From Psychrobacter sp. Cmf 22.2 (GTDB taxonomy: Bacteria; Pseudomonadota; Gammaproteobacteria; Pseudomonadales; Moraxellaceae), in contig NZ_MRYA01000003.1 in assembly GCF_001921745.1 (NCBI RefSeq), forward strand, positions 372,001-436,000: a DNA stretch of 64,000 nt. The letters are read 5' to 3'. Every line of letters starts with the position of its first letter. The first letter of the stretch is position 1. The position numbers and the translations under genes are program-made. Positions 48,523 to 58,203 of this stretch are shown piece after piece. The notes under the pieces are model-generated. The model was not told the origin of the DNA. It worked only from the letters and a program-made list of their open reading frames with translations, and made no database searches.

Positions 48523-49323
48523 ATGCAGCGCTTAGCACCATATCAAAGCGGCCTATGGCTGGCAGAGTATGTAAATTTACGCTGTCAGCTATGCCATGTC
48601 TATCGTAGTACACCTTCCATACCGAGCAGCACTGCACCGACGCTTTACAAACGTATACAGCAGTATTTTCATAAAGGCCTTTTATGTGAGCGCTGTCATG
48701 ATTATATCGCGTGGCTACCTAAGGTATTTACTATAGATATTGCCGCAGGTGCTTCTCTTACTATCCAAGCTGCTACTTATTATGATTATCCAATTCGCCA
48801 AGCCATTCGAGCTTTTAAACATTCAGAGGACATGACCAAGCTGCCTTTATTGGTACATGTATTGCGTCAGCTCCCAAGACCTGTCGGTTGCCACAGCCAA
48901 AACAGCGTCATCCTACCCATGCCTACCACCGCCAGTCGCCTAGTTGAGCGCGGCTTTGACCCCGTGACTATTCTTTCCGCCTATTTATCGAAGCATTGGA
49001 ATATACCTATCTGGCAAGGTGTCCAGCGCATTGATCATACTGTTAGCCAGCAAGGTCTAACGCGTGCAGAGCGCTTAGCGAACCTAAACGATGCTTTTAC
49101 GATGACGACATTACCTCCTGTCAAACGTATATTACTATTCGATGATGTGGCGACCACAGGAGCAAGTCTACAAGCACTGGCTCGGACACTGTATATCCAA
49201 ACCTCCTCTCATAATCAGATCCAGCCTATAAATCCATATACATCCCACGATAAAAACACACCTACCTCCAATATTTATCATATATCAGCCTATGCACTTG
49301 CACACGGCAGTCACGACACCTAG
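48523..49323 (+). CDS. ComF-family phosphoribosyltransferase-like protein
   Basis: A 266-residue ComF homologue. Two CxxC pairs near the N terminus (CQLCH and CERCH) suggest a zinc finger; the C-terminal half has a PRT fold with the PRPP loop ILLFDDVATTGASLQAL. ComF proteins help single-strand DNA handling in natural transformation and are called GntX in E. coli. The gene directly precedes the type IV pilus minor-pilin operon, which also serves DNA uptake. The tail after residue 235 is low complexity. Confidence 0.88.
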   Translation: MQRLAPYQSGLWLAEYVNLRCQLCHVYRSTPSIPSSTAPTLYKRIQQYFHKGLLCERCHDYIAWLPKVFTIDIAAGASLTIQAATYYDYPIRQAIRAFKHSEDMTKLPLLVHVLRQLPRPVGCHSQNSVILPMPTTASRLVERGFDPVTILSAYLSKHWNIPIWQGVQRIDHTVSQQGLTRAERLANLNDAFTMTTLPPVKRILLFDDVATTGASLQALARTLYIQTSSHNQIQPINPYTSHDKNTPTSNIYHISAYALAHGSHDT

Positions 49324-49499
49324 ACAAACAATGTTAATAAATAATATTTAAAGATATTTTTATGTATTGATAATGATACAGAAATGTATCTGTGTTACAT
49401 TGTCTATTCGTATGTCGATTCTTACTACTATTTTAATGATTACATTACTTAAATATCAGGCTATGCGCTATAAGACACTGTCTATAAATAGGGTTACGG

Positions 49500-49515
49500 T
49501 GGAATGAATATTGCA
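49500..49515 (+). promoter_or_regulatory. Candidate sigma-54 promoter of minor-pilin operon
   Basis: TGGAATGAATATTGCA has GG and GC exactly 10 bp apart and TTGCA at the -12 element. The -24 block is TGGAAT rather than TGGCAC. It lies about 110 bp before the first pilin gene. Confidence 0.45.
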
Positions 49516-49623
49516 ACAGTTTTCTGAAAAATAAACAAAAGATCGGGCACTCATGACCTGTCTTTTGATGTAGATAAATAGGCCGTTGTCATTATGTGTG
49601 ATTGTTATTAATAGGATATTGAT

Positions 49624-50130
49624 GTGAATGCATCTTTGTACAGCTTATCTTACCAACGACCAGCATCCAACGCAGGGTTTACTCTGATTGAGCTGATGAT
49701 AACGATAGCTGTACTGGCTATCATTGTAAGTATTGCCGCGCCTAACATCAGCAACCAGCTGGCCAATCAGCGAGTAAAGTCAACTGTCTCAACCATAGAG
49801 AGTGCGCTTAAAGAAGCAAAAGCTGAGAGCATTATACGCCGGCAAAATATCACAGTGGTATACGACAGTAGCACGCCTAAAACCATCACCTTACAAGACG
49901 ACAGCAATACCGTTTTATCTACCTATAACATCGCCTCTCAAAGCACAATCAATCAAGTGATTACTCCTACTACGGTCACCGCGGTTACTTTTCAGCCTAA
50001 TAAAGTCATGGCTGGTGGCGCCAGCGTTAGCTATACCGTTTGCGATGATGCTTCTACTAGTGAAACTCCTACACAGGTCAGTCTTAACAGTATCGCTAAT
50101 ATCAATATTACCACCGTTGGGAGCTGCTAA
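49624..50130 (+). CDS. fimT: GspH/FimT-family minor pseudopilin
   Basis: A 168-residue prepilin with class III signal: a 17-residue leader, then [18 protein letters not shown] and an N-terminal helix. The body matches the GspH/FimT group, minor pilins that prime pilus assembly and in some species bind DNA. The start is a GTG preceded by AGGATATT. First gene of a run of seven pilus genes on the plus strand; its stop overlaps the next start (TAATG). Confidence 0.85.
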   Translation: MNASLYSLSYQRPASNAGFTLIELMITIAVLAIIVSIAAPNISNQLANQRVKSTVSTIESALKEAKAESIIRRQNITVVYDSSTPKTITLQDDSNTVLSTYNIASQSTINQVITPTTVTAVTFQPNKVMAGGASVSYTVCDDASTSETPTQVSLNSIANINITTVGSC

Positions 50131-50717
50131 TGAAGACACAGATGACTCAGGCAGGTGTGGGATTGATCGAGGTTATGGTAGCGCTGCTGCTACTGACAGT
50201 GGCGGTATTGGGCTATAGCGCTTTACAGGGTCAAGCTATAAAAGTCACCAACGAGTCGCTCGAGCGTTCTCAATCGCTCGTTATGATGCGAACAATAGCA
50301 GAAAAAATACATGCTAACCCTTCTGCTATTGAGACTTATGCAGATGAGCTTAACGAAGATGGGACGATCACTGCACCTAGTGATTTATGTGGTCTAGACG
50401 GTCAAGCTGTTACAACGCTATGTGAACCAGAAGCGCTTGCAGAAGCTGAAAGTTACAAGGTTAAAGCAGAGCTGCAGAACTATGACTTCCGAATCCAAAT
50501 GCATGCTTGTCCTAACACGGGGGGTACAGGTGACAATGTAGCAAATAATATCATGTATTCGTACTGTTTGATATCGGCGTGGGGCGATACCACCCCTACT
50601 ATCGGTACAGATAGTGAGACAGATTGTCTAACTGAACGCGTGGTCGATGGCGATAATGTAGAAGAGGCTGGTGGTAGCTACTATGCTAAATCCACATGCA
50701 TGATGATGGAGATATGA
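50130..50717 (+). CDS. pilV: Type IV pilus minor pilin PilV
   Basis: A 195-residue minor pilin. The prepilin motif is QAG|VGLIEVMVALLLLTVAVLGYSALQ, with the Glu at +5, as in PilV. Four cysteines in the body could form disulfides. One-base overlap with the FimT-like gene before it and one base from the stop to the next start show a tight operon. Confidence 0.9.
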   Translation: MKTQMTQAGVGLIEVMVALLLLTVAVLGYSALQGQAIKVTNESLERSQSLVMMRTIAEKIHANPSAIETYADELNEDGTITAPSDLCGLDGQAVTTLCEPEALAEAESYKVKAELQNYDFRIQMHACPNTGGTGDNVANNIMYSYCLISAWGDTTPTIGTDSETDCLTERVVDGDNVEEAGGSYYAKSTCMMMEI

Positions 50718-50718
50718 T

Positions 50719-51822
50719 ATGAAGCGTTTATCCCATGAGGTTAAAAACTCATCTATATCAGATTCTATAGGACGACCACAACCGACATCAACGTTTGAAA
50801 TACAACAAGGTTTTACCTTAGTTGAGCTTATGATTGCTTTGGTATTAGGTCTACTTGTCTCCGCTGCCGCACTACAGATTTTTTATACCAGTTCAGTCAA
50901 TAGCCGTCGTCAAGAAGCAAGCTCGCAAATCCAAGACAACTCTATTTTTGGTTTCTCTCAAATACAGCAGCATTTGAGACGTACGAACTATGGTGCCAAA
51001 TCCACAAGTGCGTACGATGAATACTTTATGAATCATCTAACGCCGCAAGGCGGGGTAGTACTTACAGCACCAGACGGTGCTTCTGGAAAGTGGCTTAATA
51101 ATAACTTATCTGGTTTGGTGCTAGATAGCGCTGCTATAGCTGACAACTTACTGTCTAGTAGTGCCTCTGCCAATAGTGTCAGCAACCTAAATGGTATCGC
51201 AAATAGTGATCAGTTAACCATTCAATATCAATCCAGCCGAGAAGGTTTGTTTGATTGCGAGGGTGCTTCTATTCCAAAGGATTTTTATGTCATTGAACGT
51301 TATTTTGTTCGTATGGATAACACCGTGACTCCAGCTGTGCCCGGACTAGCATGTGCATCAGCAATCTACAATTACAAAGAATCTGATGCTGGTAGTGCAA
51401 CTGGTATTGATATAAAGGCTTACACAGTACCTGGAGAAGGCACAGCAACGCCGAATAACTTGGCAGGGGTTGGTACGATTGTTATATCTAACGTAGATTA
51501 TTTTAGAGTAATGCTAGGTGTATCAGACAGCACAGGATTTGCAACTGATCCTGAGAATTCTCGTATTGGGTATATAGCGATCCCTGATGGATCAGACCTT
51601 AATGCACAGCTTAATAACAGACGTATTGTCAGTTTGCAGCTGGGCATTTTGGCAAGATCAAACAATCCAACAGTGACACCGCAGGCAAACAGTGACTTAA
51701 GCTTTACCGTGCTCGATAAGACAGATGTCGGCCTCAATGCTACAGCGATACAGGGTCCCACTTATCTACGTAGTGTCTATAAAAGTACTGTGCTACTACG
51801 TAATGCAAGAGGAGGATTATGA
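50719..51822 (+). CDS. pilW: Type IV pilus minor pilin PilW
   Basis: A 367-residue PilW. The prepilin site is QQG|FTLVELMIALVLGLLVSAAALQIF, after a 30-residue leader that is long for this family. The C-terminal body of over 300 residues matches the usual PilW size. It overlaps the next gene by 4 bases. With PilV, PilX and PilE-type proteins it forms the priming tip complex with PilY1. Confidence 0.9.
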   Translation: MKRLSHEVKNSSISDSIGRPQPTSTFEIQQGFTLVELMIALVLGLLVSAAALQIFYTSSVNSRRQEASSQIQDNSIFGFSQIQQHLRRTNYGAKSTSAYDEYFMNHLTPQGGVVLTAPDGASGKWLNNNLSGLVLDSAAIADNLLSSSASANSVSNLNGIANSDQLTIQYQSSREGLFDCEGASIPKDFYVIERYFVRMDNTVTPAVPGLACASAIYNYKESDAGSATGIDIKAYTVPGEGTATPNNLAGVGTIVISNVDYFRVMLGVSDSTGFATDPENSRIGYIAIPDGSDLNAQLNNRRIVSLQLGILARSNNPTVTPQANSDLSFTVLDKTDVGLNATAIQGPTYLRSVYKSTVLLRNARGGL

Positions 51823-52631
51823 TGAGACAAAATACTACCAATCATCCCAAGATAACCACAAGCTTGCATCATCAATCAGGTGTGGTACTGATCGTTGTAT
51901 TGTTTACTTTAATCTTGATTATGGTTGTCGGAGCAATTGCCGTCAGACAAGGCACGACAGATCTAAAAGTGGCGACTGCTGATCAAGTCAATAAGCTACT
52001 CTTTCAGGCCAATGATGCCGCTCTTATGAAGGTAGAAAAGGAAGATCGTATCCTAAGTGAGCGCCGGGACAATGTCGATACCCTCAAAGGCTATATGTCT
52101 AGTACGGAGCGTGAAGGGCATCAAGTCAGCTTTTGTGTACGTCCACGTAGCACCAAACTGTTTAGTATTCTTGAGATTAGCGAACGCAACAAAACCAATG
52201 ATTTATTATCGGACAAAAACAATGGCTATTGCAATCCTGCGGTCAGTGAGGACTATGTCAGTGAAGGTCGAGTGATGACTCAGATGACCTTTGTACGGCC
52301 TATCGAGACTGAAGACAAAGGTGTCTTCTACAAGGAAGTCGAAGGAACGCTGTCCAATGATTTTGAAAAACCAGAAACAGGCGGCAATGTCACTATCGAG
52401 TGTACCACCTTTGTAGGCTACGTAACGTCAGTCATACCTGCGCTATCTAGAGCGCCCTTAGGTAATGCCAGTAGTAATGACACGACCACGATAGCAGGTT
52501 GCCTCAAACAGTCACGTACAGAATCTACCACGGTAGATAGTTGCCTAGCAGCCCTTGCTGTGCCCTTTCAGACTCAGCAACAGACGTACTTAAATCAGCC
52601 AGTTGGGGTTGATTGTATCTCAGGCAGCTGA
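51819..52631 (+). CDS. pilX: Type IV pilus minor pilin PilX
   Basis: A 270-residue PilX. It has the divergent signal HQSG|VVLIVVLFTLILIMVVG, which lacks the +5 Glu as in other PilX/GspK-type proteins. Two adjacent ATG codons follow the strong GGAGG; the second has better spacing, so the true protein may start one residue later. Overlaps pilW by four bases and is followed by pilY1 after 86 bp. Confidence 0.88.
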   Translation: MMRQNTTNHPKITTSLHHQSGVVLIVVLFTLILIMVVGAIAVRQGTTDLKVATADQVNKLLFQANDAALMKVEKEDRILSERRDNVDTLKGYMSSTEREGHQVSFCVRPRSTKLFSILEISERNKTNDLLSDKNNGYCNPAVSEDYVSEGRVMTQMTFVRPIETEDKGVFYKEVEGTLSNDFEKPETGGNVTIECTTFVGYVTSVIPALSRAPLGNASSNDTTTIAGCLKQSRTESTTVDSCLAALAVPFQTQQQTYLNQPVGVDCISGS

Positions 52632-52717
52632 TGAAAAATATATCAAAAGATCAGTCATCACAAACTAGATGAGAGTTGTGGTTTTCTACCAAAATCAAAA
52701 TTACATGAGTAGTTATT

Positions 52718-55700
52718 ATGAAAATCTTAAATAGCAACACAGATAGTCAATCCAATCCTAGTGTGAAAGACTGGTCGCTAAAGCTATTATCAACTGTCAT
52801 CTTAGGTTGTATGGCAACGAGCGTAGGCCACACGTCTGATTTGGAAATATATCAAGGGGCGACCTATGGTAATGCCTCTATTGCCATGATGCTAGATAAC
52901 TCAGGAAGTATGGGTAGGGGGAGTATTGGAGCAGATTATCCAGATGTTAATTTTTGGTATAGCGATAATGCGCAGCTAAGAGAGAATATATATAGCGACG
53001 ATGGAAAAAGTATCGTTGATTCTATTACCTATAGAGTGGACTTCTATAGAGGCTATGATGGTAAATACTATTTTGACCGTATGTCACGTCTCAAAATGGC
53101 ACTTATTCCTATGTTTGCCAATCCAAGAAGTGAGGCAGCATTTGGTAAAAATGTTGATCTTAGTAAATATAAAATTGGACTAGGGAGTTTTTATACCAAT
53201 TCTGGAGTTAATGGCGGTAAGATTGATAATCCAGTCTTAGACTTAACTTTAAGTAATCGCAAAGAACTACTCGCAACTGTTAAATCTTTAAGCGCCAGTA
53301 CCAACACACCTACTGCCGATGCCTATGCTGAAGCAGGGGCTTATATGCTAGGGACTAATACCCAAGCTAAGCAGTCTGAAACCGTGTATACCGAGGTTGG
53401 TTATTCACAACGTGAGATAAAAAATAAAAACAAATATCATTATGTACTCTATAAGTGTGAAGAGAATAGCTCAAACTTGGTTACCAATGGAGACTATAAA
53501 TACTACCCTTGTAAGTCAGGTGAGTATGAGGAAGAGGACGACAACAAAGACGAAGATAAATTAGACTTTGATGAATTAGGTGGCTTTGATGCCACCTATA
53601 AAGTAGGCAACAGAACTTACTACTTTAGATCGTCTAAACAAAGCAATGAAGAGAACTCAGCAAGTGGGTTTGATTTATCGACCAATAACGCCAAAGTAAA
53701 ACCAGATTTTTTAAGATATGATTCTCCTATCAAAGGCGAAGCTAACCAGTGTGATGGCTATGGTATCTATTTTTTGACAGATGGTGAGCCTAATACTTCT
53801 TCCAATTATACTCTTGAGCTTATGGAAAATAGTCTGTCTGATAGCTCATTAACCATGGGCGACTCTTGCAACTCTGCCTTAACAAGCTCAAATACTAGAT
53901 ACGGGACAAAGTCTAAGTGGGAATGTATTGGTGAGTATTCTAAAGCTTTGTACAATAAAGAGAATGGTAAGGGTGTCCCTATTGCTACCGCAACCGTTGG
54001 TTTTGGCAACGTCTTTAAGCAACTGACAGAGCAGGGTAAGGTTACCAAGACGGTGACCCGTCCGAGTGGCGCTGTTGAAACTGTACAGGTTTATCAATGT
54101 GATGCCAACGGTATCAGTCAGGATGCAAAAAACTTATGTAAGCTTGGCGAAAAAGGTGAAGGCTACGGTGAAGGTGGCTTTTACTACACAGAAGAGTCTG
54201 TAGATATCGCTAATAGTGTGCGCAAGTTCATTGAAGATGTGAGTAAGGCTGAGATTGATCCAATATCGGCAGGGACAATGTCTGTACCGCTTGATAGTCT
54301 AGGCGGACTAAAATCGCGTCAGTATGCTTATCTACCTATCCTCGAGCCTGTTCCTAAGTCGCCGCTATTATGGAATGGCAATCTAAAAAAATACAAAGTC
54401 AAAAATGGTACGTTAGTGGGCAGTAATGATGAATTTGTCTTTTCTGATAGTACAGGCTTATTTGCAAAAAACACGCAAGACTTATGGAATACAATCAATG
54501 ATACCAACCGTCCTGATACACTAAAACCAGATAGAGGCACCCCGCAAGTGGGCGGCGCTTATCAAAAAATATTCGAAAACGCAGTAGCGCCATTGATAGG
54601 GGATAGGAACTTATTCGTCGATAATGGCAATAGTTTGATAAACTTGAAAGTCAGTCAAGATAAAAAGCCTTTAAACTTTAATCCGTTAGTCGGTTATAGC
54701 AATGCTCAAAAGCTAACGTTGCTTCATTTTATGGGTTATAGCGAACCTACCAATACGACAGTTGTAGATGGTACCGCGCTAGAGTCTTCTCAGGACAAAT
54801 GGTTGAAGAACGTAGGTGGCGTTCTGCATTCTATACCGCAGCTCATTACTCAAAAGGTAGAAGTTAAAGCTTCAGGTGAGTTTGATAACGATACTCGAAA
54901 AGATTACCTCATCTATGGCTCTATGGATGGGGCACTACATATGCTCGATGACAAGACGGGCAAAGAGGTGTTTACCTTTGTACCAAAACAAATCCTCGAC
55001 CTACAACCAGACGCCCTGACAGGTACTGGCACCGCCAAAGATGGCAGCTATCCTTATGGTGTCGACGCCCCTTGGCTAACTTATGTCTCCTACACCACAA
55101 AGTCTACGACTACGGGTACAGGAGAGTCTGCGACCACCACCAATACTTATGAGTCTGATCAGAGCTTCGCTTTGGGCGGTCTACGTATGGGTGGATCAAT
55201 GTATTATGCTTTGGATGTCTCAGATGTCAGTAAACCTAAGATTATTTATGGAATTGGATCTAATTATGCCAACCGTCTAAAGGGTGATATAACTGCGCTA
55301 GGTGGTACTAGAGATAATGTTACTAGCCCAGCTACCGGAGTTGGCACATCTGCAGAGTTAAGAGCTTATGCACGTATGGGACAGACATGGGGTAAGCCTA
55401 CACTTGGTTATGTAAAAAGCGGTGGCAAAAAGGTCATGGTCAGCTTTTTACCTGGTGGGTATGATGCCTGTTATGAAGATCCAACATTCAAATTAAATAC
55501 TGCAAACCTAACAGATATCCAATGCAGTAATCAAACGTCTGCTCAAGGCAACGCTGTGTACATGGTACAGATGGGGGAGGTCAAGACCAAATCAAACAAC
55601 GAAGAGATGGTAGATGCCTCTAAAAATAATGGCAAACTATTATGGTGGGCGAGCAATCAAGGCGCTTCAAGCGATAGTACCTCTCGCACTTCTTCATTGC

Positions 55701-56791
55701 AGTATTCTCGTTCTGCTGATTTAAAACACAGCGTCGTCACCCAAATCCGAGCGTTAGATCGTAACTATGATGGTCTCATCGATCATATTTACTATGCTGA
55801 CTTGGGCGGGCAAGTTTGGCGTGTCGATATCAACAATGATGAAGATACCGATAACTTTAAGGTAGACCGAGTGGTAAAGGTATTGGATGTCAGCGACCAA
55901 GTGGCAGAGGGCGATGCACCACCGCGTATCTATGAGCGTCCGCTAATTACTTTTTACAATGGCAAATATGATTATACAGAGGCTGATAACAGCGGTGGTA
56001 ACTATAGCGGTGTTCAAGCCATGATAACGGTAGGTACAGGAGATCGCAGTAGTCCAGTAGAGGCGATAAGAAGTAAGCCCGATGCGCTTTATAACTTTAT
56101 AGATAAAGATCTCACACGTAGTGATCTGTTTTATTATGGAAAAGAGACAGCGCCGACGATAAGCTTACGCACACCTATTGTTAAAGTTGCAGGGACGTCC
56201 AATAGAAACGACAAACTACAAAAGCTTACGTTTTCTAGCTCAGATATCGGCACGGCAGGTATCAAGAAAAACATGGAAAATGGCGTGGTACAAGGTTGGT
56301 ATATGCCGTTTACCCATTGGTTAGGGGAGGAAGCGGGTGTCAATGACAAATATAAGATTAAGATGTTCAATGAGCCTGATGCTATCGGAGGCGTGTTGTT
56401 ATCGTCGTCTTACAACCCTGATGAAGGCCAAGAGATTCAGGCTTGTAGTGCGGGCGTTAGAGGTGAGACGCAGCGTGAACGTACGTGTCTGCCTTATGGT
56501 AATTGCCTCGATGCTTATGGTACCGATGTATCGACCTCACGCGCATACTTCAACGCCGGCTCAGGTATCGTAGATAATATTATCAGTCAGTATAATGATA
56601 CGTCTGTCTTTAGTAGCTTAGTCAATCGCTGTGAAGGTGATGAGTGTGAGCCTGAGCTCATCTGTCCAGATGGTAACTGTGGTAACGACAACCCTCCTGT
56701 GTTTGATGAGTGTGTCGGACCTACTTGCGGGGTCAATAGTGGTATCAATACCGACAAACGCATCAATCCATTGAGCTGGATGGAACATTAA
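52718..56791 (+). CDS. pilY1: Type IV pilus tip adhesin/assembly protein PilY1
   Basis: A 1357-residue secreted protein. Order: signal peptide (about residues 1-40), a von Willebrand A domain with the MIDAS DNSGS at residues 60-64, an inserted acidic segment (EEEDDNKDEDKLDFDE) near residue 270, then a beta-propeller with the calcium loop DRNYDGLIDHIYYADLGGQVW near residue 1014. The C-terminal tail holds many cysteines in the order CSAG, CLPYGNC, CEGDEC, CPDGNC, CVGPTC. PilY1 sits at the pilus tip and controls extension and adhesion. The next gene begins 1 bp after the stop. Confidence 0.94.
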   Translation: MKILNSNTDSQSNPSVKDWSLKLLSTVILGCMATSVGHTSDLEIYQGATYGNASIAMMLDNSGSMGRGSIGADYPDVNFWYSDNAQLRENIYSDDGKSIVDSITYRVDFYRGYDGKYYFDRMSRLKMALIPMFANPRSEAAFGKNVDLSKYKIGLGSFYTNSGVNGGKIDNPVLDLTLSNRKELLATVKSLSASTNTPTADAYAEAGAYMLGTNTQAKQSETVYTEVGYSQREIKNKNKYHYVLYKCEENSSNLVTNGDYKYYPCKSGEYEEEDDNKDEDKLDFDELGGFDATYKVGNRTYYFRSSKQSNEENSASGFDLSTNNAKVKPDFLRYDSPIKGEANQCDGYGIYFLTDGEPNTSSNYTLELMENSLSDSSLTMGDSCNSALTSSNTRYGTKSKWECIGEYSKALYNKENGKGVPIATATVGFGNVFKQLTEQGKVTKTVTRPSGAVETVQVYQCDANGISQDAKNLCKLGEKGEGYGEGGFYYTEESVDIANSVRKFIEDVSKAEIDPISAGTMSVPLDSLGGLKSRQYAYLPILEPVPKSPLLWNGNLKKYKVKNGTLVGSNDEFVFSDSTGLFAKNTQDLWNTINDTNRPDTLKPDRGTPQVGGAYQKIFENAVAPLIGDRNLFVDNGNSLINLKVSQDKKPLNFNPLVGYSNAQKLTLLHFMGYSEPTNTTVVDGTALESSQDKWLKNVGGVLHSIPQLITQKVEVKASGEFDNDTRKDYLIYGSMDGALHMLDDKTGKEVFTFVPKQILDLQPDALTGTGTAKDGSYPYGVDAPWLTYVSYTTKSTTTGTGESATTTNTYESDQSFALGGLRMGGSMYYALDVSDVSKPKIIYGIGSNYANRLKGDITALGGTRDNVTSPATGVGTSAELRAYARMGQTWGKPTLGYVKSGGKKVMVSFLPGGYDACYEDPTFKLNTANLTDIQCSNQTSAQGNAVYMVQMGEVKTKSNNEEMVDASKNNGKLLWWASNQGASSDSTSRTSSLQYSRSADLKHSVVTQIRALDRNYDGLIDHIYYADLGGQVWRVDINNDEDTDNFKVDRVVKVLDVSDQVAEGDAPPRIYERPLITFYNGKYDYTEADNSGGNYSGVQAMITVGTGDRSSPVEAIRSKPDALYNFIDKDLTRSDLFYYGKETAPTISLRTPIVKVAGTSNRNDKLQKLTFSSSDIGTAGIKKNMENGVVQGWYMPFTHWLGEEAGVNDKYKIKMFNEPDAIGGVLLSSSYNPDEGQEIQACSAGVRGETQRERTCLPYGNCLDAYGTDVSTSRAYFNAGSGIVDNIISQYNDTSVFSSLVNRCEGDECEPELICPDGNCGNDNPPVFDECVGPTCGVNSGINTDKRINPLSWMEH

Positions 56792-56792
56792 A

Positions 56793-57299
56793 ATGCTAAT
56801 AAGAGCCAACAGTGGTTTTGCTCGGCAGATAGGCTTTACGTTAATAGAGCTTATGATCGTGGTCTCTATTATCGGTATACTAGCGGCCATCGCTGTACCC
56901 AGTTACCGCGCCTATGTCGTACGTAATGCTGAGGCAGATACGCAGCGTAAAATGCTATCGCTCGCAACTGAGCTTGAGCAATGGCGCGCCAAAGCGCTAA
57001 CTTACAAAGGCTTCGAACCAAAGACAGATACGATCGCAAGCACAACAGGCGCGATCAGCTGGCCTGCCAACAATCCTCATTATACGATTCGTCTTGGACA
57101 CATCGCAGGCAGTCCAGCAGCGTTTAGCCCGTTACACGAAGGTGGTGAGCGTGCTATGGGCTGGGTCATGATGGCGACACCTATCAATATGACAGGCGCA
57201 GATAACTTTATGCTAAGTAGTCAAGGCGTACGCTGCACGAATAACATCGCATTTGATATTACAGATACCGATTGCGGAGCAGGGGAGACAACATGGTGA
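56793..57299 (+). CDS. Type IV minor pilin (PilE-like, first copy)
   Basis: A 168-residue pilin. The cleavage site is [31 protein letters not shown], with a short 14-residue leader. It resembles PilE-type minor pilins encoded after pilY1 in Pseudomonas and Acinetobacter. Two cysteines near the C terminus may form the D-loop disulfide. The last bases overlap the start of the next pilin gene. Confidence 0.87.
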   Translation: MLIRANSGFARQIGFTLIELMIVVSIIGILAAIAVPSYRAYVVRNAEADTQRKMLSLATELEQWRAKALTYKGFEPKTDTIASTTGAISWPANNPHYTIRLGHIAGSPAAFSPLHEGGERAMGWVMMATPINMTGADNFMLSSQGVRCTNNIAFDITDTDCGAGETTW

Positions 57300-57820
57300 T
57301 ATCTTCATCGAGCAACCCACCAGCGAGCACTACACATATGCTATCGAACCAACACTTGCCCCAAAGAGGCTTTACATTAATAGAGCTGATGATTGTCGTC
57401 GCTATCATCGGGATACTAGCGGCCATTGCTTTTCCTAGCTATCAAGGCTATGTCGAGAGAACCAATCGAGCGGATATGATGAGCGAGATGCAGCAAATAG
57501 CCACCCGCATTGAGTCCAATAAAATAAACTATAAACGTTATGACAGAATACCGCTGTCCTCGGTGTTGTCAGGCACTGTCGCGGCTGATGGTAGTGCAAA
57601 CTTCCCTATCGCTGGCACGGCACTATATACCGTTACAGTTATTACAGATCCAAATAGTACGACTACTGTAGGTGGCAATAATTGGACAATTACCGCTGTT
57701 CCTGTGACTGAGCAGCGTATGGTAAATGACGGCAGGCTTACGCTTAATCATGAAGGTAAGAAGTGCCGTATTGATAACAATAACGTGGCAACCTGTGGCA
57801 CTGGTAAAGAATGGGACTAA
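57293..57820 (+). CDS. Type IV minor pilin (PilE-like, second copy)
   Basis: A 175-residue pilin related to the previous gene. The prepilin site is [33 protein letters not shown], preceded by a 25-residue leader. The start at ATG 57293 is supported by GGGGAG 6 nt before it; a TTG 21 bp earlier lies inside the previous gene. Two cysteines at the end (CRIDNNNVATC) would close a D-loop. Likely made from the same message as the previous gene by translational coupling. Confidence 0.88.
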   Translation: MVISSSSNPPASTTHMLSNQHLPQRGFTLIELMIVVAIIGILAAIAFPSYQGYVERTNRADMMSEMQQIATRIESNKINYKRYDRIPLSSVLSGTVAADGSANFPIAGTALYTVTVITDPNSTTTVGGNNWTITAVPVTEQRMVNDGRLTLNHEGKKCRIDNNNVATCGTGKEWD

Positions 57821-57966
57821 AGCTGTACTATCTTCTCATCATTCTCGCTATCACTGTCTGACCCATCCTGACACAAAATGTCATCTCTCCAATTTAGACC
57901 AAAGTACCTTTTTTGGAGAGTGACAATTTGCTGCAACAATTTGGTAACATTATTATAGAGATAAAA

Positions 57967-57989
57967 ACGGTGACAAAAATTGTTACCGT
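57967..57989. promoter_or_regulatory. 23-bp palindrome upstream of pilA
   Basis: ACGGTGACAA and TTGTTACCGT are inverted with one mismatch around 3 bp. No T run follows, so it looks more like a protein-binding site than a terminator. It is about 240 bp upstream of the pilA -24 element. Confidence 0.45.
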
Positions 57990-58151
57990 TACTTCATCAT
58001 TATTTAGCTATTAATCCTATTTCAATTTAACTTACTACTCGTTTATTAGTAGTTAGCAGTCTTGAATAATTTTTATTATTTAATAATATTTGACTATATT
58101 TTTACCGTTTAATCGTTAAATAAAACCGCTTGTCTTAAGCTCAGATAGTGA

Positions 58152-58164
58152 CACACCGAGTGTG
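58152..58164. promoter_or_regulatory. Inverted repeat, possible activator site upstream of pilA
   Basis: CACAC-CGA-GTGTG, a perfect 5-bp inverted repeat lying about 40-50 bp upstream of the -24 element. PilR is the known activator of pilA in relatives, but whether it binds here is a guess. Confidence 0.35.
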
Positions 58165-58203
58165 AGCAAAATAATTAAATCTCAACCCCCCTCCTTTAAA
58201 AAG

